Positions 38,901 to 47,947 of a stretch of DNA of 64,000 nt are shown one piece after another. The notes below the pieces were generated by a model, which searched no databases, was not told the origin of the DNA, and saw only the letters and a list, made by a program, of their open reading frames with translations. Each line of letters starts with the position of its first letter. The first letter of the stretch is position 1. Made by a program: the position numbers and the translations under genes. Source of the DNA: Polaromonas sp. (GTDB lineage Bacteria > Pseudomonadota > Gammaproteobacteria > Burkholderiales > Burkholderiaceae_C); NCBI RefSeq assembly GCF_013817205.1, contig NZ_JACDDD010000002.1, positions 1 to 64,000 of the forward strand. Reading direction: 5' to 3'.

Positions 38901-40310
38901 TCAGACCGGTAGAGCCACCAGGTCGTGGCCCTGGGTTCCAACAATCCGGGCCTTGGTGAATTCCCCGACTTTCAGCGTCTTGCTTATTTTTTCCGGTGGC
39001 AACAGCTTCACCACGCCATCGATCTCGGGCGCATCGGCATAACTGCGGCCCACGCCGCCTTTTTTGCCCATGCCAGGGGCCGAATCCACCAGTACCTGCA
39101 TGGTGGCACCCACGCGCTGCTGCAGCTTCTGGCTGGAGACCGCCTCGGCCACCGCCATGAAGCGCGCCCTGCGCTCTTCACGCAGTTCCGTCGGCAGCAT
39201 GCCGGGCAACTGGTTGGCGGTAGCGCCGTCCACCGGGCTGTAGGCAAAGCAGCCGGCACGGTCAATCTTCGCTTCGCGCATGAAGTCAAGCAGGTGCTCG
39301 AACTCGGCCTCGGTCTCGCCAGGAAAGCCGGCAATGAAAGTGCTGCGAATCACGATCTCTGGGCACATCTCGCGCCAACGCGCGATACGCTCCAAGTTTT
39401 TCTCGCCGCTGGCCGGACGCTTCATGCGTTTGAGCACGTCGGGATGGCTGTGCTGCAGCGGAACGTCGAGGTAAGGCAGCACCTTGCCGCTGGCCATCAG
39501 GGGAATGATCTCGTCAACGCTGGGGTACGGGTACACATAGTGCAAACGCACCCAGGCGCCGTAGGGCTCGGCGATCTCGCCTAGCGCCTGCACCAGTTCC
39601 AGCATGCGGGTCTTGACGGGCTTGCCGTCCCAGAAACCGGTGCGGTACTTGACGTCTACGCCGTAGGCCGAAGTGTCCTGGCTGATCACCAGCAATTCCC
39701 TGACGCCGCCTTCAAACAGTGCGCGCGCCTCACCCAGCACATCACCAATCGGGCGCGACACCAGGTCGCCGCGCATCGAAGGGATGATGCAGAAGGTGCA
39801 GCGGTGGTTGCAGCCTTCGCTGATCTTCAGGTAGGCATAGTGGCGAGGTGTCAGTTTGATGCCTGCAATGCCGAAGGAGTTAGGCACCAGGTCCACAAAC
39901 GGGTCGTGCGGCTTGGGCAGATTCAAGTGCACAGCATCCATCACCTCCTGGGTGGCGTGTGGGCCGGTGACGGCGAGCACACTGGGGTGCATTTGTCGCA
40001 CCAGATTGCCACCGCCATCGCCAGATTTGGCGCCCAGGCAACCGGTCACGATGACGCGGCCGTTTTCAGCCAACGCTTCGCCGATGGTGTCCAGGCTTTC
40101 CTTCACGGCATCGTCGATAAATCCGCAGGTGTTGACGATGACGAGGTCCGCACCCTCAAAGGTTTTGGAGGTCTGGTAACCCTCGGCGCTCAGTTGCGTG
40201 AGGATCAGTTCAGAATCGGTCAAGGCCTTGGGGCAACCGAGGCTGACAAAGCCGACGCGCGGGACCTTGTTCGGGGATGTGATGGGTGCGGGGGAAGGGA
40301 CAGAACTCAT
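38901..40310 (-). CDS. rimO: Ribosomal protein S12 methylthiotransferase
   Basis: RimO is a radical-SAM enzyme that methylthiolates an aspartate of ribosomal protein S12. It has 469 residues. The N-terminal UPF0004 domain binds a second Fe-S cluster through [13 protein letters not shown] and [11 protein letters not shown]. The radical-SAM motif is [20 protein letters not shown], with the three-cysteine pattern CxxxCxxC. A C-terminal TRAM domain is present. The start is [20 protein letters not shown] at 40310. It lies alone between tRNA-Leu and phaR. Confidence 0.96.
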   Translation of the reverse strand: MSSVPSPAPITSPNKVPRVGFVSLGCPKALTDSELILTQLSAEGYQTSKTFEGADLVIVNTCGFIDDAVKESLDTIGEALAENGRVIVTGCLGAKSGDGGGNLVRQMHPSVLAVTGPHATQEVMDAVHLNLPKPHDPFVDLVPNSFGIAGIKLTPRHYAYLKISEGCNHRCTFCIIPSMRGDLVSRPIGDVLGEARALFEGGVRELLVISQDTSAYGVDVKYRTGFWDGKPVKTRMLELVQALGEIAEPYGAWVRLHYVYPYPSVDEIIPLMASGKVLPYLDVPLQHSHPDVLKRMKRPASGEKNLERIARWREMCPEIVIRSTFIAGFPGETEAEFEHLLDFMREAKIDRAGCFAYSPVDGATANQLPGMLPTELREERRARFMAVAEAVSSQKLQQRVGATMQVLVDSAPGMGKKGGVGRSYADAPEIDGVVKLLPPEKISKTLKVGEFTKARIVGTQGHDLVALPV

Positions 40311-40375
40311 GCTTGTATTGTCTCAGAGCGGGCTGTCAGGCGCCGGTCCCTCAGCAAAGCACCTTCAGGACGGTG

Positions 40376-40972
40376 TCAGCGCTTGAGCCCGAGCGCAGCC
40401 AGCATCTGCTCGCTCTGCTTTTGCATCTGCTCCTGCATTTGGGTGAACACGGTTTTGGACTGCTCGACGTAGCTGCCCATCATGCCCTGCATCATCGGCG
40501 ACTGAGCGTTCATGAACTGCGCCCACAATTCAGGCGTGAGGCCTTTAGACTGCTCGCTCATCTTGACCTGCAAGTCCATGAAGGACTGGACGTTTTTTTC
40601 GAGATAGCTGCCCATGAAGCTCTGCATCGCATTGCCGTAAAAACGGATGATGTTGCCCAGCACCGCCTCGGTGAACATGGGGGCGCCACCGGTCTCTTCT
40701 TCGAGGATGATCTGCAGCATGATGCTGCGCGTCAGGTCTTCGCCAGTCTTGGCATCACGCACAACAAAGTCGGCGGTGGCCATCACGAGTTGCTTGACGT
40801 CGGCCAGCGTGATGTAGGTTGAGGTGTCGGTGTCGTAGAGCCGGCGATTCGGGTACTTCTTGATGATGCGCGTTTTGGCGGTCTTGCCCTTGCCTGCAGC
40901 GGCTTTGCCGGACAACGGGCCCGGGTTGGCGGCGTGGTTGTTTGGCGAACTGACGGGCTTGCTTTTTGGCAC
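40376..40972 (-). CDS. phaR: Polyhydroxyalkanoate synthesis repressor PhaR
   Basis: PhaR represses phasin and PHB genes and is titrated by PHB granules. It has 198 residues from a GTG start. The conserved DNA-binding domain (about 33-95) reads TRIIKKYPNRRLYDTDTSTY and then ITLADVKQLV. Two accessory C-terminal repeats are rich in Met and Gln (MQEQMQKQSEQMLAALGLKR), likely a granule-binding or oligomerisation part. The phaC-phaA-phaB genes are not in this window, but bdhA and the PHB depolymerase gene are. Confidence 0.93.
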   Translation of the reverse strand: MPKSKPVSSPNNHAANPGPLSGKAAAGKGKTAKTRIIKKYPNRRLYDTDTSTYITLADVKQLVMATADFVVRDAKTGEDLTRSIMLQIILEEETGGAPMFTEAVLGNIIRFYGNAMQSFMGSYLEKNVQSFMDLQVKMSEQSKGLTPELWAQFMNAQSPMMQGMMGSYVEQSKTVFTQMQEQMQKQSEQMLAALGLKR

Positions 40973-41110
40973 TGGGCGAACTCCTGCGATGGCTGCCTGT
41001 GCCGATGCGCAGGACGGACTTTCATTCTAGGAAGTATGTATACCAACAATCCCCTTGGTTTACCCTGTGTGCACTGCGGAGACCGCAGCGATCAGGAAAC
41101 TCCGGGAATT

Positions 41111-41187
41111 TGGTAGGCGCGATTGGACTCGAACCAACGACCCCCACCATGTCAAGGTGGTGCTCTAACCAGCTGAGCTACGCGCCT
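41111..41187 (-). tRNA. tRNA-Val (anticodon GAC)
   Basis: The minus strand reads AGGCGCGTAGCTCAGCTGGT; the acceptor stem AGGCGCG pairs with CGCGCCT and CCA is encoded. The anticodon stem-loop CCACC-TTGACAT-GGTGG gives GAC. Length is 77 bases. It lies 138 bases upstream of phaR on the same strand. Confidence 0.97.
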
Positions 41188-41225
41188 AAGGACTGTTCGA
41201 CCTCGCCATTGTAGCAGGAGAATAT

Positions 41226-41300
41226 GGCCCCCACGCTCGTGCACTGCGTGTAACTCGCTGCCCCCCGAGGGGGCGCGTTTTCCTTGGGGCGGCCCTGCGG
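41226..41300 (+). repeat. GC-rich intergenic element, copy 6
   Basis: It reads GCCCCCACGCTCGTGCACTG, then CGTGTAACTCGCTGCCCCCC and GAGGGGGCGCG, then a diverged end CTTGGGGCGGCCCTGCGG. It lies between relA and tRNA-Val. Confidence 0.8.
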
Positions 41301-41346
41301 AAAACTTCTCGCATTCTTCTCACTGCAGCTGGTGACCACACCCGCA

Positions 41347-43611
41347 TCAGCGCCTCCGTGCGGAACGCACACCGCCGACCTCCGCAACAATGGCCAGCAC
41401 CTGATTGAGCCGCCCCGAGTCTGCCACCTCGACCGTGAAAGTCATCCAGGCGGTACCGCCGCGGTTGTCCTTGACCGAGGTGGTTTGTACGCCGATGACG
41501 TTCATTTTTTCCTTCGCGAACACTTCTGAAATGTCGCGCAGCAAGCCCTGGCGATCGGCCGCCTCAATGGCAACATCCACCGGGTAGACCGAACTGCCGC
41601 TGGTTTTGGGCTGACTCCATTCGACCTCAATCACGCGGTCAGGGCTGCCGCCAGCCATGTTGCGGAAGTTGCTACAGTCGCTACGGTGAATGCTCACGCC
41701 CTTGCCCTTGGTGACAAAGCCAAGAATGGCATCAGGCGGTGCCGGCTTGCAGCACTTGGCAAGCTGGGTGAGCAACGAGTCTATGCCCACCACCAGCACC
41801 CCGCCCTTGCCGCCGCCGGACTTGCTGGGTCTGGGTTTTTTCGCCAGCACGTAGTCATCCTGCGTGGGCGGTGGCTCGGGCGGCTTGAGCATGTTTTCAA
41901 TGGTGCGCAACGACAACTCGTCCTTGCCCACCACTTCGAACAAATCCTCGGCGCTCTTGAAACCCAGCTGGGTCGCCACGTCCTCCAGCTTCATCGCGGT
42001 TTTGCCTTCGCGCTGCAGCAGCTTTTCCACCGCCTCGCGTCCACGAGCCACAGTTTGCGTCAAGGCCTGCGCGTTGAACCAGGCGCGCACCTTGGACCTG
42101 GCCCGGTGGCTCGCCAGAAAACCGAGCTCAGGGTTGAGCCAGTCGCGCGAGGGCCCACCCTCTTTGGTAGTGACAACCTCGACAGTCTGACCGTTCTGCA
42201 GCGGGGTATTCAAGGGCACCATGGCGCCGTCCAGCCTGGCGCCGCGGCACCGGTGACCGAGGCTGGTATGCACGCTGTACGCGAAGTCCAGCGCCGTCGC
42301 ACCTTGCGGCAGCTCAATCACGGCCGCATCGGGCGTCAGCACATAAATGCGGTCCTCGAACAGGCCTTGCGTGGACTCACGCGCTTTCGCGGACGCCGGC
42401 CCGGACAGATCGCGCTCCCAGGCCAGCAGCTGGCGCAACACCGCGATTTTTGCGTCGTACTCGCTGCTGGCCGACACCCCGCTGTAGCCTTTGGCGCCGG
42501 CTTCCTTGTAGGCCCAGTGAGCGGCCACCCCATGCTCGGCATGGTCATGCATGGCCTGTGTGCGGATCTGAATCTCGACTGCCCGTTGCTGAGCGTCGCG
42601 CACCACCGTGTGCAGCGACTGGTAGCCGTTGGACTTGGGCTTGGCGATGTAGTCGTCGAATTCTCCCTCCACCGGCGTGAAGTTGGCATGCACAAAGCCG
42701 AGCGCCGCATAACAGCCCTTGACGTCCGCAGCGATCACACGCAACGCGCGGATGTCAAAGACCTGCGCGAAGTCCAGCGACTTGCCGCGCATTTTCTTGA
42801 CGATGCTGTAAATGTGTTTGGGCCGGCCCTGCACGAGCGCAGCGATGCCGGCGCTGTTCAGCGCACGTTCGAGTTGCGCGCGCAGCGCCTCCATGAAACC
42901 CTCGCGCTCGGCGCGTTTTTCGTCGAGCAGGCGTGCGATCTGTTTGTAGGTGTCAGGTTCAAGAAAGCGGAAGGCCAGGTCCTCCATCTCCCACTTGATC
43001 TGCCAGATGCCAAGACGGTTGGCCAGTGGCGCAAACACATGCAGGGACTCGCGCGCCACGGCCAGCGGCGCCTGCTGCCGGATCGACGCAAAGTGACGCA
43101 AGGTCTGCAGGCGAGATGCCAGCCGCAGCATGACAACGCGCAAATCGCGCGAGAACGCCAACAACATCTTTCGCACATTTTCTGTCTGCGCCGCCGGGTC
43201 TTCCGTCAGCTGCGCCTTGGCATCGGCGACACGGGCCTGCCTTTGCACATTGACCAGCTTGGTGGTCTCAATGGCCAGCGTGGCGAAGTTGGCGCCGAAG
43301 GCCTTGGCAATGACCTCCTGCGGCTTGTTCAGGTGCGCACAGGCATGCACCAGGTAGGTGGCGGCCTGCATGGCTTCCGAGCCGCCTATGGCCTTGAGGA
43401 TGGCCGCAACGCCATCGGCATGCGCGAGGATGTTTTCACCCGTATCCAGCAGTTCGCTCGCAATGAGGGGCTCGGCGAATGCGCGCGCCCGAACCAGGGC
43501 ATGCGGCTGGTCCGACAGGCTGTCCGCCGTGGCCGTCACGATGGACGCATTGGCTGTTGCTTGAATGCGCACTGCAGGCGAGGCACCCTGCCCGCCCCCG
43601 GTATGTTTCAT
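41347..43611 (-). CDS. relA: (p)ppGpp synthetase, RelA type
   Basis: RelA makes the alarmone (p)ppGpp on stalled ribosomes. It has 754 residues. The N-terminal hydrolase-like domain lacks the HD metal motif (the region reads YLVHACAHLNKPQEVIAKAF), so it should be inactive as a hydrolase. The synthetase domain has VFDIRALRVI, VEGEFDDYIAKPKSNGYQSL and EHGVAAHWAYKEAG. The EFDD sequence is the acidic motif typical of monofunctional RelA, not SpoT. TGS (VLTPDAAVIELPQGATALDF) and a C-terminal ACT domain follow. It starts nine bases after an alpha/beta hydrolase gene, suggesting one transcript. Confidence 0.95.
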   Translation of the reverse strand: MKHTGGGQGASPAVRIQATANASIVTATADSLSDQPHALVRARAFAEPLIASELLDTGENILAHADGVAAILKAIGGSEAMQAATYLVHACAHLNKPQEVIAKAFGANFATLAIETTKLVNVQRQARVADAKAQLTEDPAAQTENVRKMLLAFSRDLRVVMLRLASRLQTLRHFASIRQQAPLAVARESLHVFAPLANRLGIWQIKWEMEDLAFRFLEPDTYKQIARLLDEKRAEREGFMEALRAQLERALNSAGIAALVQGRPKHIYSIVKKMRGKSLDFAQVFDIRALRVIAADVKGCYAALGFVHANFTPVEGEFDDYIAKPKSNGYQSLHTVVRDAQQRAVEIQIRTQAMHDHAEHGVAAHWAYKEAGAKGYSGVSASSEYDAKIAVLRQLLAWERDLSGPASAKARESTQGLFEDRIYVLTPDAAVIELPQGATALDFAYSVHTSLGHRCRGARLDGAMVPLNTPLQNGQTVEVVTTKEGGPSRDWLNPELGFLASHRARSKVRAWFNAQALTQTVARGREAVEKLLQREGKTAMKLEDVATQLGFKSAEDLFEVVGKDELSLRTIENMLKPPEPPPTQDDYVLAKKPRPSKSGGGKGGVLVVGIDSLLTQLAKCCKPAPPDAILGFVTKGKGVSIHRSDCSNFRNMAGGSPDRVIEVEWSQPKTSGSSVYPVDVAIEAADRQGLLRDISEVFAKEKMNVIGVQTTSVKDNRGGTAWMTFTVEVADSGRLNQVLAIVAEVGGVRSARRR

Positions 43612-43620
43612 GACAAGACT

Positions 43621-44520
43621 TCAGACAAAAAGAAAATCACTGATGGTGCTGACCTGGTCTTCAGAGACCAGCGTCGGCGCGTGCCCCACGCCGTCGAATG
43701 CCACCACCCGCGCCCGAGGTCCCCGCTGGGTCATGGCCAGTGCCGTTTCCTCACTCAGCAGATCCGATTCGGCGCCGCGCAGGATCAGCACCTGTGCCCG
43801 GATCTGATCGTACAGCGCCCACAACTGGGCTTCGCCCTGGCGCGCCGATTCCTCGGTCGCAGCACGCACGGCAGCGGCAATCGCCGGGTCGTAATGCAGC
43901 ATCACGCTACCGTCTTGCGCGCCAGGCACCGGCTTGACCATAGGGCGCGACAAGGCCAGCCACTGCTCGGGCGTGTGCGGGCCGAAACTTCTGGAAACTG
44001 CCCACATCGCATCGGCTGCCTGCTGCAGCGATGCAAAATGGCCCGCCTTGCCGAGGTAGGCCGCAATGCGCTGGATGGCGGCCCATTCGATGGCCGGACC
44101 CACGTCGTTGAGCACCAGCTTGCGGACAGGCGCAGGCAGAGGCAGGCCGGGTTGGCCCGCAATCGCCATGCCGATCAAGCCGCCCATGCTGGTGCCTACC
44201 CAGTCCAGCGTCGCGATCGGTGATTGCTGGTTCAGCTGTGCCAGCAAGGAGAGCATGTCGGCGGCGTACTGCGGGACCTGGTAGGCCATCGGGTCCTTGA
44301 GCCAGTCGCTCTGCCCGCGACCCGCCACGTCCGGACACACCACCCGCGCCTGATCCGCGATGTAGTCAGCCAGCACATCAAAATCCCTGCCTTGCCGCGA
44401 CAGGCCATGCACGCATACCACCACATGCGGATTTGCTGTATCACCCCACTGCCAGTACGCCATGCGATGACCACCTGCAGCATCGACACAGGGTAGGTAG
44501 TTCAGCGTAGGTTCGGTCAT
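43621..44520 (-). CDS. Alpha/beta hydrolase upstream of relA
   Basis: This is a 299-residue cytoplasmic alpha/beta hydrolase. The oxyanion motif is VVVCVHGLSRQG, the nucleophile elbow is VGTSMGGLIGM (Ser near residue 111), and the catalytic His is likely in FDGVGHAPTLVSEDQ. The substrate is unknown. It is divergent from the 3-hydroxybutyrate dehydrogenase gene across 90 bases and directly precedes relA. Given bdhA, phaR and phaZ in the window, a role in PHB oligomer or ester turnover is possible but only inferred. Confidence 0.85.
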   Translation of the reverse strand: MTEPTLNYLPCVDAAGGHRMAYWQWGDTANPHVVVCVHGLSRQGRDFDVLADYIADQARVVCPDVAGRGQSDWLKDPMAYQVPQYAADMLSLLAQLNQQSPIATLDWVGTSMGGLIGMAIAGQPGLPLPAPVRKLVLNDVGPAIEWAAIQRIAAYLGKAGHFASLQQAADAMWAVSRSFGPHTPEQWLALSRPMVKPVPGAQDGSVMLHYDPAIAAAVRAATEESARQGEAQLWALYDQIRAQVLILRGAESDLLSEETALAMTQRGPRARVVAFDGVGHAPTLVSEDQVSTISDFLFV

Positions 44521-44610
44521 TGCGAAGGAATCCGGGTTTGAGGCTTGATAATTGCTGAAGCCGCTTTTTCAGCGCTTCGATTGCATCGTAAATCATCCGG
44601 AGAAAACTTC

Positions 44611-45393
44611 ATGCTCAAAGGTAAAACTGCCCTCGTGACCGGCTCGACCAGTGGCATCGGCCTGGGAATCGCCAAAGCGCTGGCGCAACAGGGTGCAAAT
44701 ATCGTGCTCAACGGTTTCGGCGACGCCGACGGACCGCAGGCAGAAATAGCCGCGCTGGGTGCGCGCGTGGCCTATCACAACGCCGACATGAGCAAACCGG
44801 CGGAAATCGAAGCCATGATGGCTTTTGCGGCGGAGCAGTTCGGTCAGGTGGACATCCTCGTCAACAACGCTGGCATCCAGCACGTGGCGAAGATAGAGAA
44901 CTTTCCGGTCGAGCGCTGGGACGCGGTGATCGCGATCAACCTCAGCAGCGCCTTCCACGCCACACGCCTGGCCCTGCCCGCCATGCAGGCCGCCGACAGT
45001 GGCAGGGGCTGGGGCCGCATCATCAACGTCGCATCCGTCCACGGCCTGGTCGGCTCGGCTGAAAAATCCGCGTATGTCGCGGCGAAACACGGCATCGTCG
45101 GTCTGACCAAGGTCACCGCGCTCGAAAACGCCACCACGGGCGTGACCTGCAATGCCATTTGCCCGGGCTGGGTGCTGACCCCGCTGGTTCAGAAGCAGGT
45201 CGATGCCAGAGCGGCTGCCGGCAAGATTTCCAATGAGGACGCCACCCGCCAGTTGCTCGGCGAAAAGGAACCATCGATGCAATTCACAACACCCGAGGAG
45301 TTGGGCGCCCTGGCTGTGTTCTTTTGCTCCCCCGCCGGCAACAACATCCGTGGGGTGGCATGGAATATGGACGGCGGCTGGACCGCCCAGTAG
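44611..45393 (+). CDS. bdhA: 3-hydroxybutyrate dehydrogenase
   Basis: This NAD-dependent short-chain dehydrogenase converts (R)-3-hydroxybutyrate to acetoacetate, the exit step of PHB degradation. ATG at 44611 (MLKGKTALVTGSTSGIGLGI) with CCGGAGAA upstream gives 260 residues; the ORF-track start is 22 codons early. The NAD site is TGSTSGIG, the NNAGIQHV motif follows, and the catalytic pair is Tyr/Lys in SAYVAAKHGIVGLTK. The insert TPLVQKQVDARAAAGKISNE and the sequence overall fit the 3HB dehydrogenase family. A strong terminator follows. Confidence 0.92.
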   Translation: MLKGKTALVTGSTSGIGLGIAKALAQQGANIVLNGFGDADGPQAEIAALGARVAYHNADMSKPAEIEAMMAFAAEQFGQVDILVNNAGIQHVAKIENFPVERWDAVIAINLSSAFHATRLALPAMQAADSGRGWGRIINVASVHGLVGSAEKSAYVAAKHGIVGLTKVTALENATTGVTCNAICPGWVLTPLVQKQVDARAAAGKISNEDATRQLLGEKEPSMQFTTPEELGALAVFFCSPAGNNIRGVAWNMDGGWTAQ

Positions 45394-45416
45394 CAAAACG
45401 GGAAGCGGAAAAGGAA

Positions 45417-45455
45417 AAACCCCAAGCCGATGCGGCTTGGGGTTTATTTTTTTTT
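45417..45455 (+). terminator. Bidirectional terminator between bdhA and tRNA-Val
   Basis: AAACCCCAAGCC and GGCTTGGGGTTT form a perfect 12-base-pair stem around GATGC, followed by a long T run on the plus strand. On the minus strand GTTTTTCC follows the stem, so it can also end the tRNA-Val transcript. Confidence 0.92.
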
Positions 45456-45529
45456 GGTGGGCGGTGCAAGTTTCGAACTTGCGACCCCTGCAGTGTGAAT
45501 GCAGTGCTCTACCCCTGAGCTAACCGCCC
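45455..45529 (-). tRNA. tRNA-Val (anticodon CAC)
   Basis: The minus strand reads GGGCGGTTAGCTCAGGGGTA; the acceptor stem GGGCGGT pairs with ACCGCCC and CCA is encoded. The anticodon stem-loop CTGCA-TTCACAC-TGCAG gives CAC. Length is 75 bases. Confidence 0.97.
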
Positions 45530-45560
45530 TGTTGGTCAGCCTCAGATTATAGCGGTTTTA

Positions 45561-46268
45561 TCACGTGGTCTCGAGCACTCGCCAGACTGTTTTTCCCTTG
45601 CTGGCCTTGTCGATATCCGTGAGCAAGGCTTCGTGAGCGGACTTCTCCTGCTCATTGGCCAGCAGCAAGGGCAAATCGAATCCGCTGAGGTCAATTGCAG
45701 GGATGGCGTTGCCATCAGCAGCCGTGCTGCCAACGTCCATCACCAGTGCGTTCTGCCCGCGCGTGAGGTTGATGTACACATCGGCCAGCAGTTCGGCGTC
45801 GAGCAAGGCCCCATGCAGGGTCCGTCCGGAATTGTCGACCTCCAGACGGTCGCATAACGCATCAAGCGAGTTGCGCTTTCCTGGAAACAGCTCCTTGGCC
45901 ATCATCAGGCTGTCAGTCACCTTGGCGATGCACTGCGTGACAGGTGGCCGCCCCATCAGTTCAAGCTCCTTGTTCAGGAAACCGATATCGAACGGCGCGT
46001 TGTGGATGATGACTTCTGCGCCCTCGAGGTAAGCCAGCAACTCGTCGGCGAGCGCCGCAAACTTCGGTTTGTCGCGCAGAAACTCATTGCTGATGCCATG
46101 GACCTTCAGTGCGTCTTCATGGCTGTCGCGCTCCGGGTTCAGGTAGAAATGCTTGTTGTTACCGGTGAGCTTGCGGCCGATCAACTCGACACAACCTATT
46201 TCAATGATGCGGTCGCCGTTTTCAGCGGACAGTCCGGTGGTTTCAGTGTCAAGAACGATTTGGCGCAT
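45561..46268 (-). CDS. dnaQ: DNA polymerase III epsilon subunit (3'-5' proofreading exonuclease)
   Basis: DnaQ proofreads for the replicative polymerase. It has 235 residues. The DEDDh motifs are LDTETTGLSAENGDRIIEIG (Exo I, residues 6-25), HNAPFDIGFLNKEL (Exo II), and HGALLDAELLADVYINLTRG with the catalytic His/Asp (Exo III). The C-terminal tail probably binds the alpha subunit. It is upstream of tRNA-Val(CAC) on the same strand and divergent from a binding-protein gene. Confidence 0.96.
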   Translation of the reverse strand: MRQIVLDTETTGLSAENGDRIIEIGCVELIGRKLTGNNKHFYLNPERDSHEDALKVHGISNEFLRDKPKFAALADELLAYLEGAEVIIHNAPFDIGFLNKELELMGRPPVTQCIAKVTDSLMMAKELFPGKRNSLDALCDRLEVDNSGRTLHGALLDAELLADVYINLTRGQNALVMDVGSTAADGNAIPAIDLSGFDLPLLLANEQEKSAHEALLTDIDKASKGKTVWRVLETT

Positions 46269-46440
46269 GCGCGGATTATCGCCCCGTGCGACATGGTGCG
46301 CACTCCCGGACTACGGCGGGCATTTGCGGCCCGCCTCTTGCATTACATTAAAGACTAATTATTGATACCTAAACAATCTGGGCCTTGCCGTGGCCCACGA
46401 CGTTTTCCAAAGCCTTTTCTTTGCAACCCATCGGGACATC

Positions 46441-47556
46441 ATGACCTCTGCCCTTCGCATCCTCGCTTCCGTGCTGGCCCTGTGCGCCAGCCTGCCGGCC
46501 CAGGCCGACTCCAAACCGATCCTGATCGGCCAGACCTATGTACAAAGCGGTCCACTGGCATCGCTGGGCACTGAACCGCTGGTCGGCATACGGGCGATGC
46601 TCAAGGCCGTCAACGCGACCGGTGGCATCAACGGCCGCCCGGTGGAGCTCAAACAACTGGACGACGCCTACGACGCCGCGCGGGCAGCCGACAATGTCAA
46701 AAAACTGGAAGCCGAAGGTGCAGTGGCCATTCTGATGCCGATAGGCACAACCTCGTCGATGGGCGCCCTCAAGGCCGCCAACGAACTGAAGATCCCGCTG
46801 ATCGCCCCCTACACGGGCGCAGGACCGGTCGTCAAATTCTCGGAATACGGCTTCCCGGTGCGCATCAGCTTCGACGAGGAGTATGGGCGCATCGTCAATC
46901 ATCTCTTCACGGTGGGCATAACACGCATCGCCTTTGCGCACAACGACAATCCGGGCGCGCGCTCGGCCATGGAAAGCACGCGCAAATTCGTCGAGGAGCG
47001 CGGCAGCAAGATGGTGGGCAGCGCCGCCATCCAGAACGACGGCTCCGACGCGGAGGCCAAGGCGGTCGAGCTGGCCAAACTCAAACCAACCGCCGTCGTC
47101 CTGTCAGCAACCAACGCGGTCGCCGCGAAATTCATCAAGGCCTATCGGGCTTCGGGTGCGGAAGCGCGCTTCTACTCCTTCTCCTTCCTGAACGGGCAGC
47201 AGTTGCAGAAGGACATTGGCGCGGATGCCGTGGGCGTGGTGGTGTCGCAGGTGGTGCCCTATCCCTGGAACCCGGCCATGCCCATCCTGACGGAGTACCA
47301 GGCGGCCATGAAGAAGATGGGCGCCACCGAACTCAGTTATGGCAGTCTGGAAGGTTATGTCAGCACCAAGGTCCTGATCGAAGGCCTCAAGCGTGCCGGT
47401 GCCAACCCGACACCTGAATCCCTGAAGAAAGCGCTGGAGACTTTCAAGTCACTGGATCTGGGCGGGATTTTCGTACGCTACGGTCCGACCGACCACCAGG
47501 GCATGACTTTTTCCGAGCTGTCCATGCTGCGCAAGGACGGTGGCTACGTGCGCTGA
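46441..47556 (+). CDS. Periplasmic ABC-type substrate-binding protein
   Basis: This is a type 1 periplasmic binding protein of the branched-chain amino acid family. ATG at 46441 gives 371 residues with a clear signal peptide, MTSALRILASVLALCASLPA, cleaved after QAD or nearby. The ORF-track start 17 codons upstream would bury it. The mature part begins KPILIGQTYVQSGPLASLGT, with PLIAPYTGAGPVV and FTVGITRIAFAHNDNPGARS inside. No transporter genes adjoin it, so it is a second orphan binding protein in the window. The ligand is unknown. It converges on fdx with a 38-base gap holding a short hairpin. Confidence 0.88.
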   Translation: MTSALRILASVLALCASLPAQADSKPILIGQTYVQSGPLASLGTEPLVGIRAMLKAVNATGGINGRPVELKQLDDAYDAARAADNVKKLEAEGAVAILMPIGTTSSMGALKAANELKIPLIAPYTGAGPVVKFSEYGFPVRISFDEEYGRIVNHLFTVGITRIAFAHNDNPGARSAMESTRKFVEERGSKMVGSAAIQNDGSDAEAKAVELAKLKPTAVVLSATNAVAAKFIKAYRASGAEARFYSFSFLNGQQLQKDIGADAVGVVVSQVVPYPWNPAMPILTEYQAAMKKMGATELSYGSLEGYVSTKVLIEGLKRAGANPTPESLKKALETFKSLDLGGIFVRYGPTDHQGMTFSELSMLRKDGGYVR

Positions 47557-47594
47557 GCGCCGACCACAGACCGGCACTGGCCAGGCTCAGTGCC

Positions 47595-47933
47595 TCAGTG
47601 CACTTCCTTGGCGTGATTGATCGAGTACTTGGGGATCTCGACAGTCACATCGCTCTGCGCCAGCAAGGCCTGACAACTCAGGCGCGAATTGGGTTCCAGC
47701 CCCCAGGCGCGATCCAGCAGGTCTTCTTCGGTTTCATCGAGCTCGTTGAGCGATGCAAAACCCTGGCGCACGATCACGTGACAGGTGGTGCAGGCCGCGC
47801 TCATGTCGCAGGCATGCTCGATGTTGATCTTGTTGTCGAGCAGCGCTTCACAGATCGAGGTGCCGGCAGGCGCCGAGACCTCGGCGCCGTTCGGGCAGTA
47901 CTCGGGATGGGGCAGTATCTTGATGATGGGCAT
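47595..47933 (-). CDS. fdx: Isc-type 2Fe-2S ferredoxin
   Basis: Fdx is the electron donor for Fe-S cluster assembly. It has 112 residues. The ligand pattern is ACDMSAACTTCHV (Cys-x5-Cys-x2-Cys), with the fourth cysteine in SRLSCQALLAQ. It is the last gene of the isc operon, 14 bases after hscA. Confidence 0.97.
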   Translation of the reverse strand: MPIIKILPHPEYCPNGAEVSAPAGTSICEALLDNKINIEHACDMSAACTTCHVIVRQGFASLNELDETEEDLLDRAWGLEPNSRLSCQALLAQSDVTVEIPKYSINHAKEVH

Positions 47934-47947
47934 GGTTGTGCGGCTCT

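Noticed and set aside
41686-44223. 845-residue ORF antisense to relA and the hydrolase
   Set aside because: Same reason: it covers two well-identified genes and has no domain of its own. The long antisense ORFs over hscA (47936-49816) and uvrB (53731-55659) were rejected likewise.
47573-47594. Hairpin GGCACTG...CAGTGCC between the binding-protein gene and fdx as a terminator
   Set aside because: The stem is seven base pairs with no T run on either side; evidence is too weak to call a terminator.
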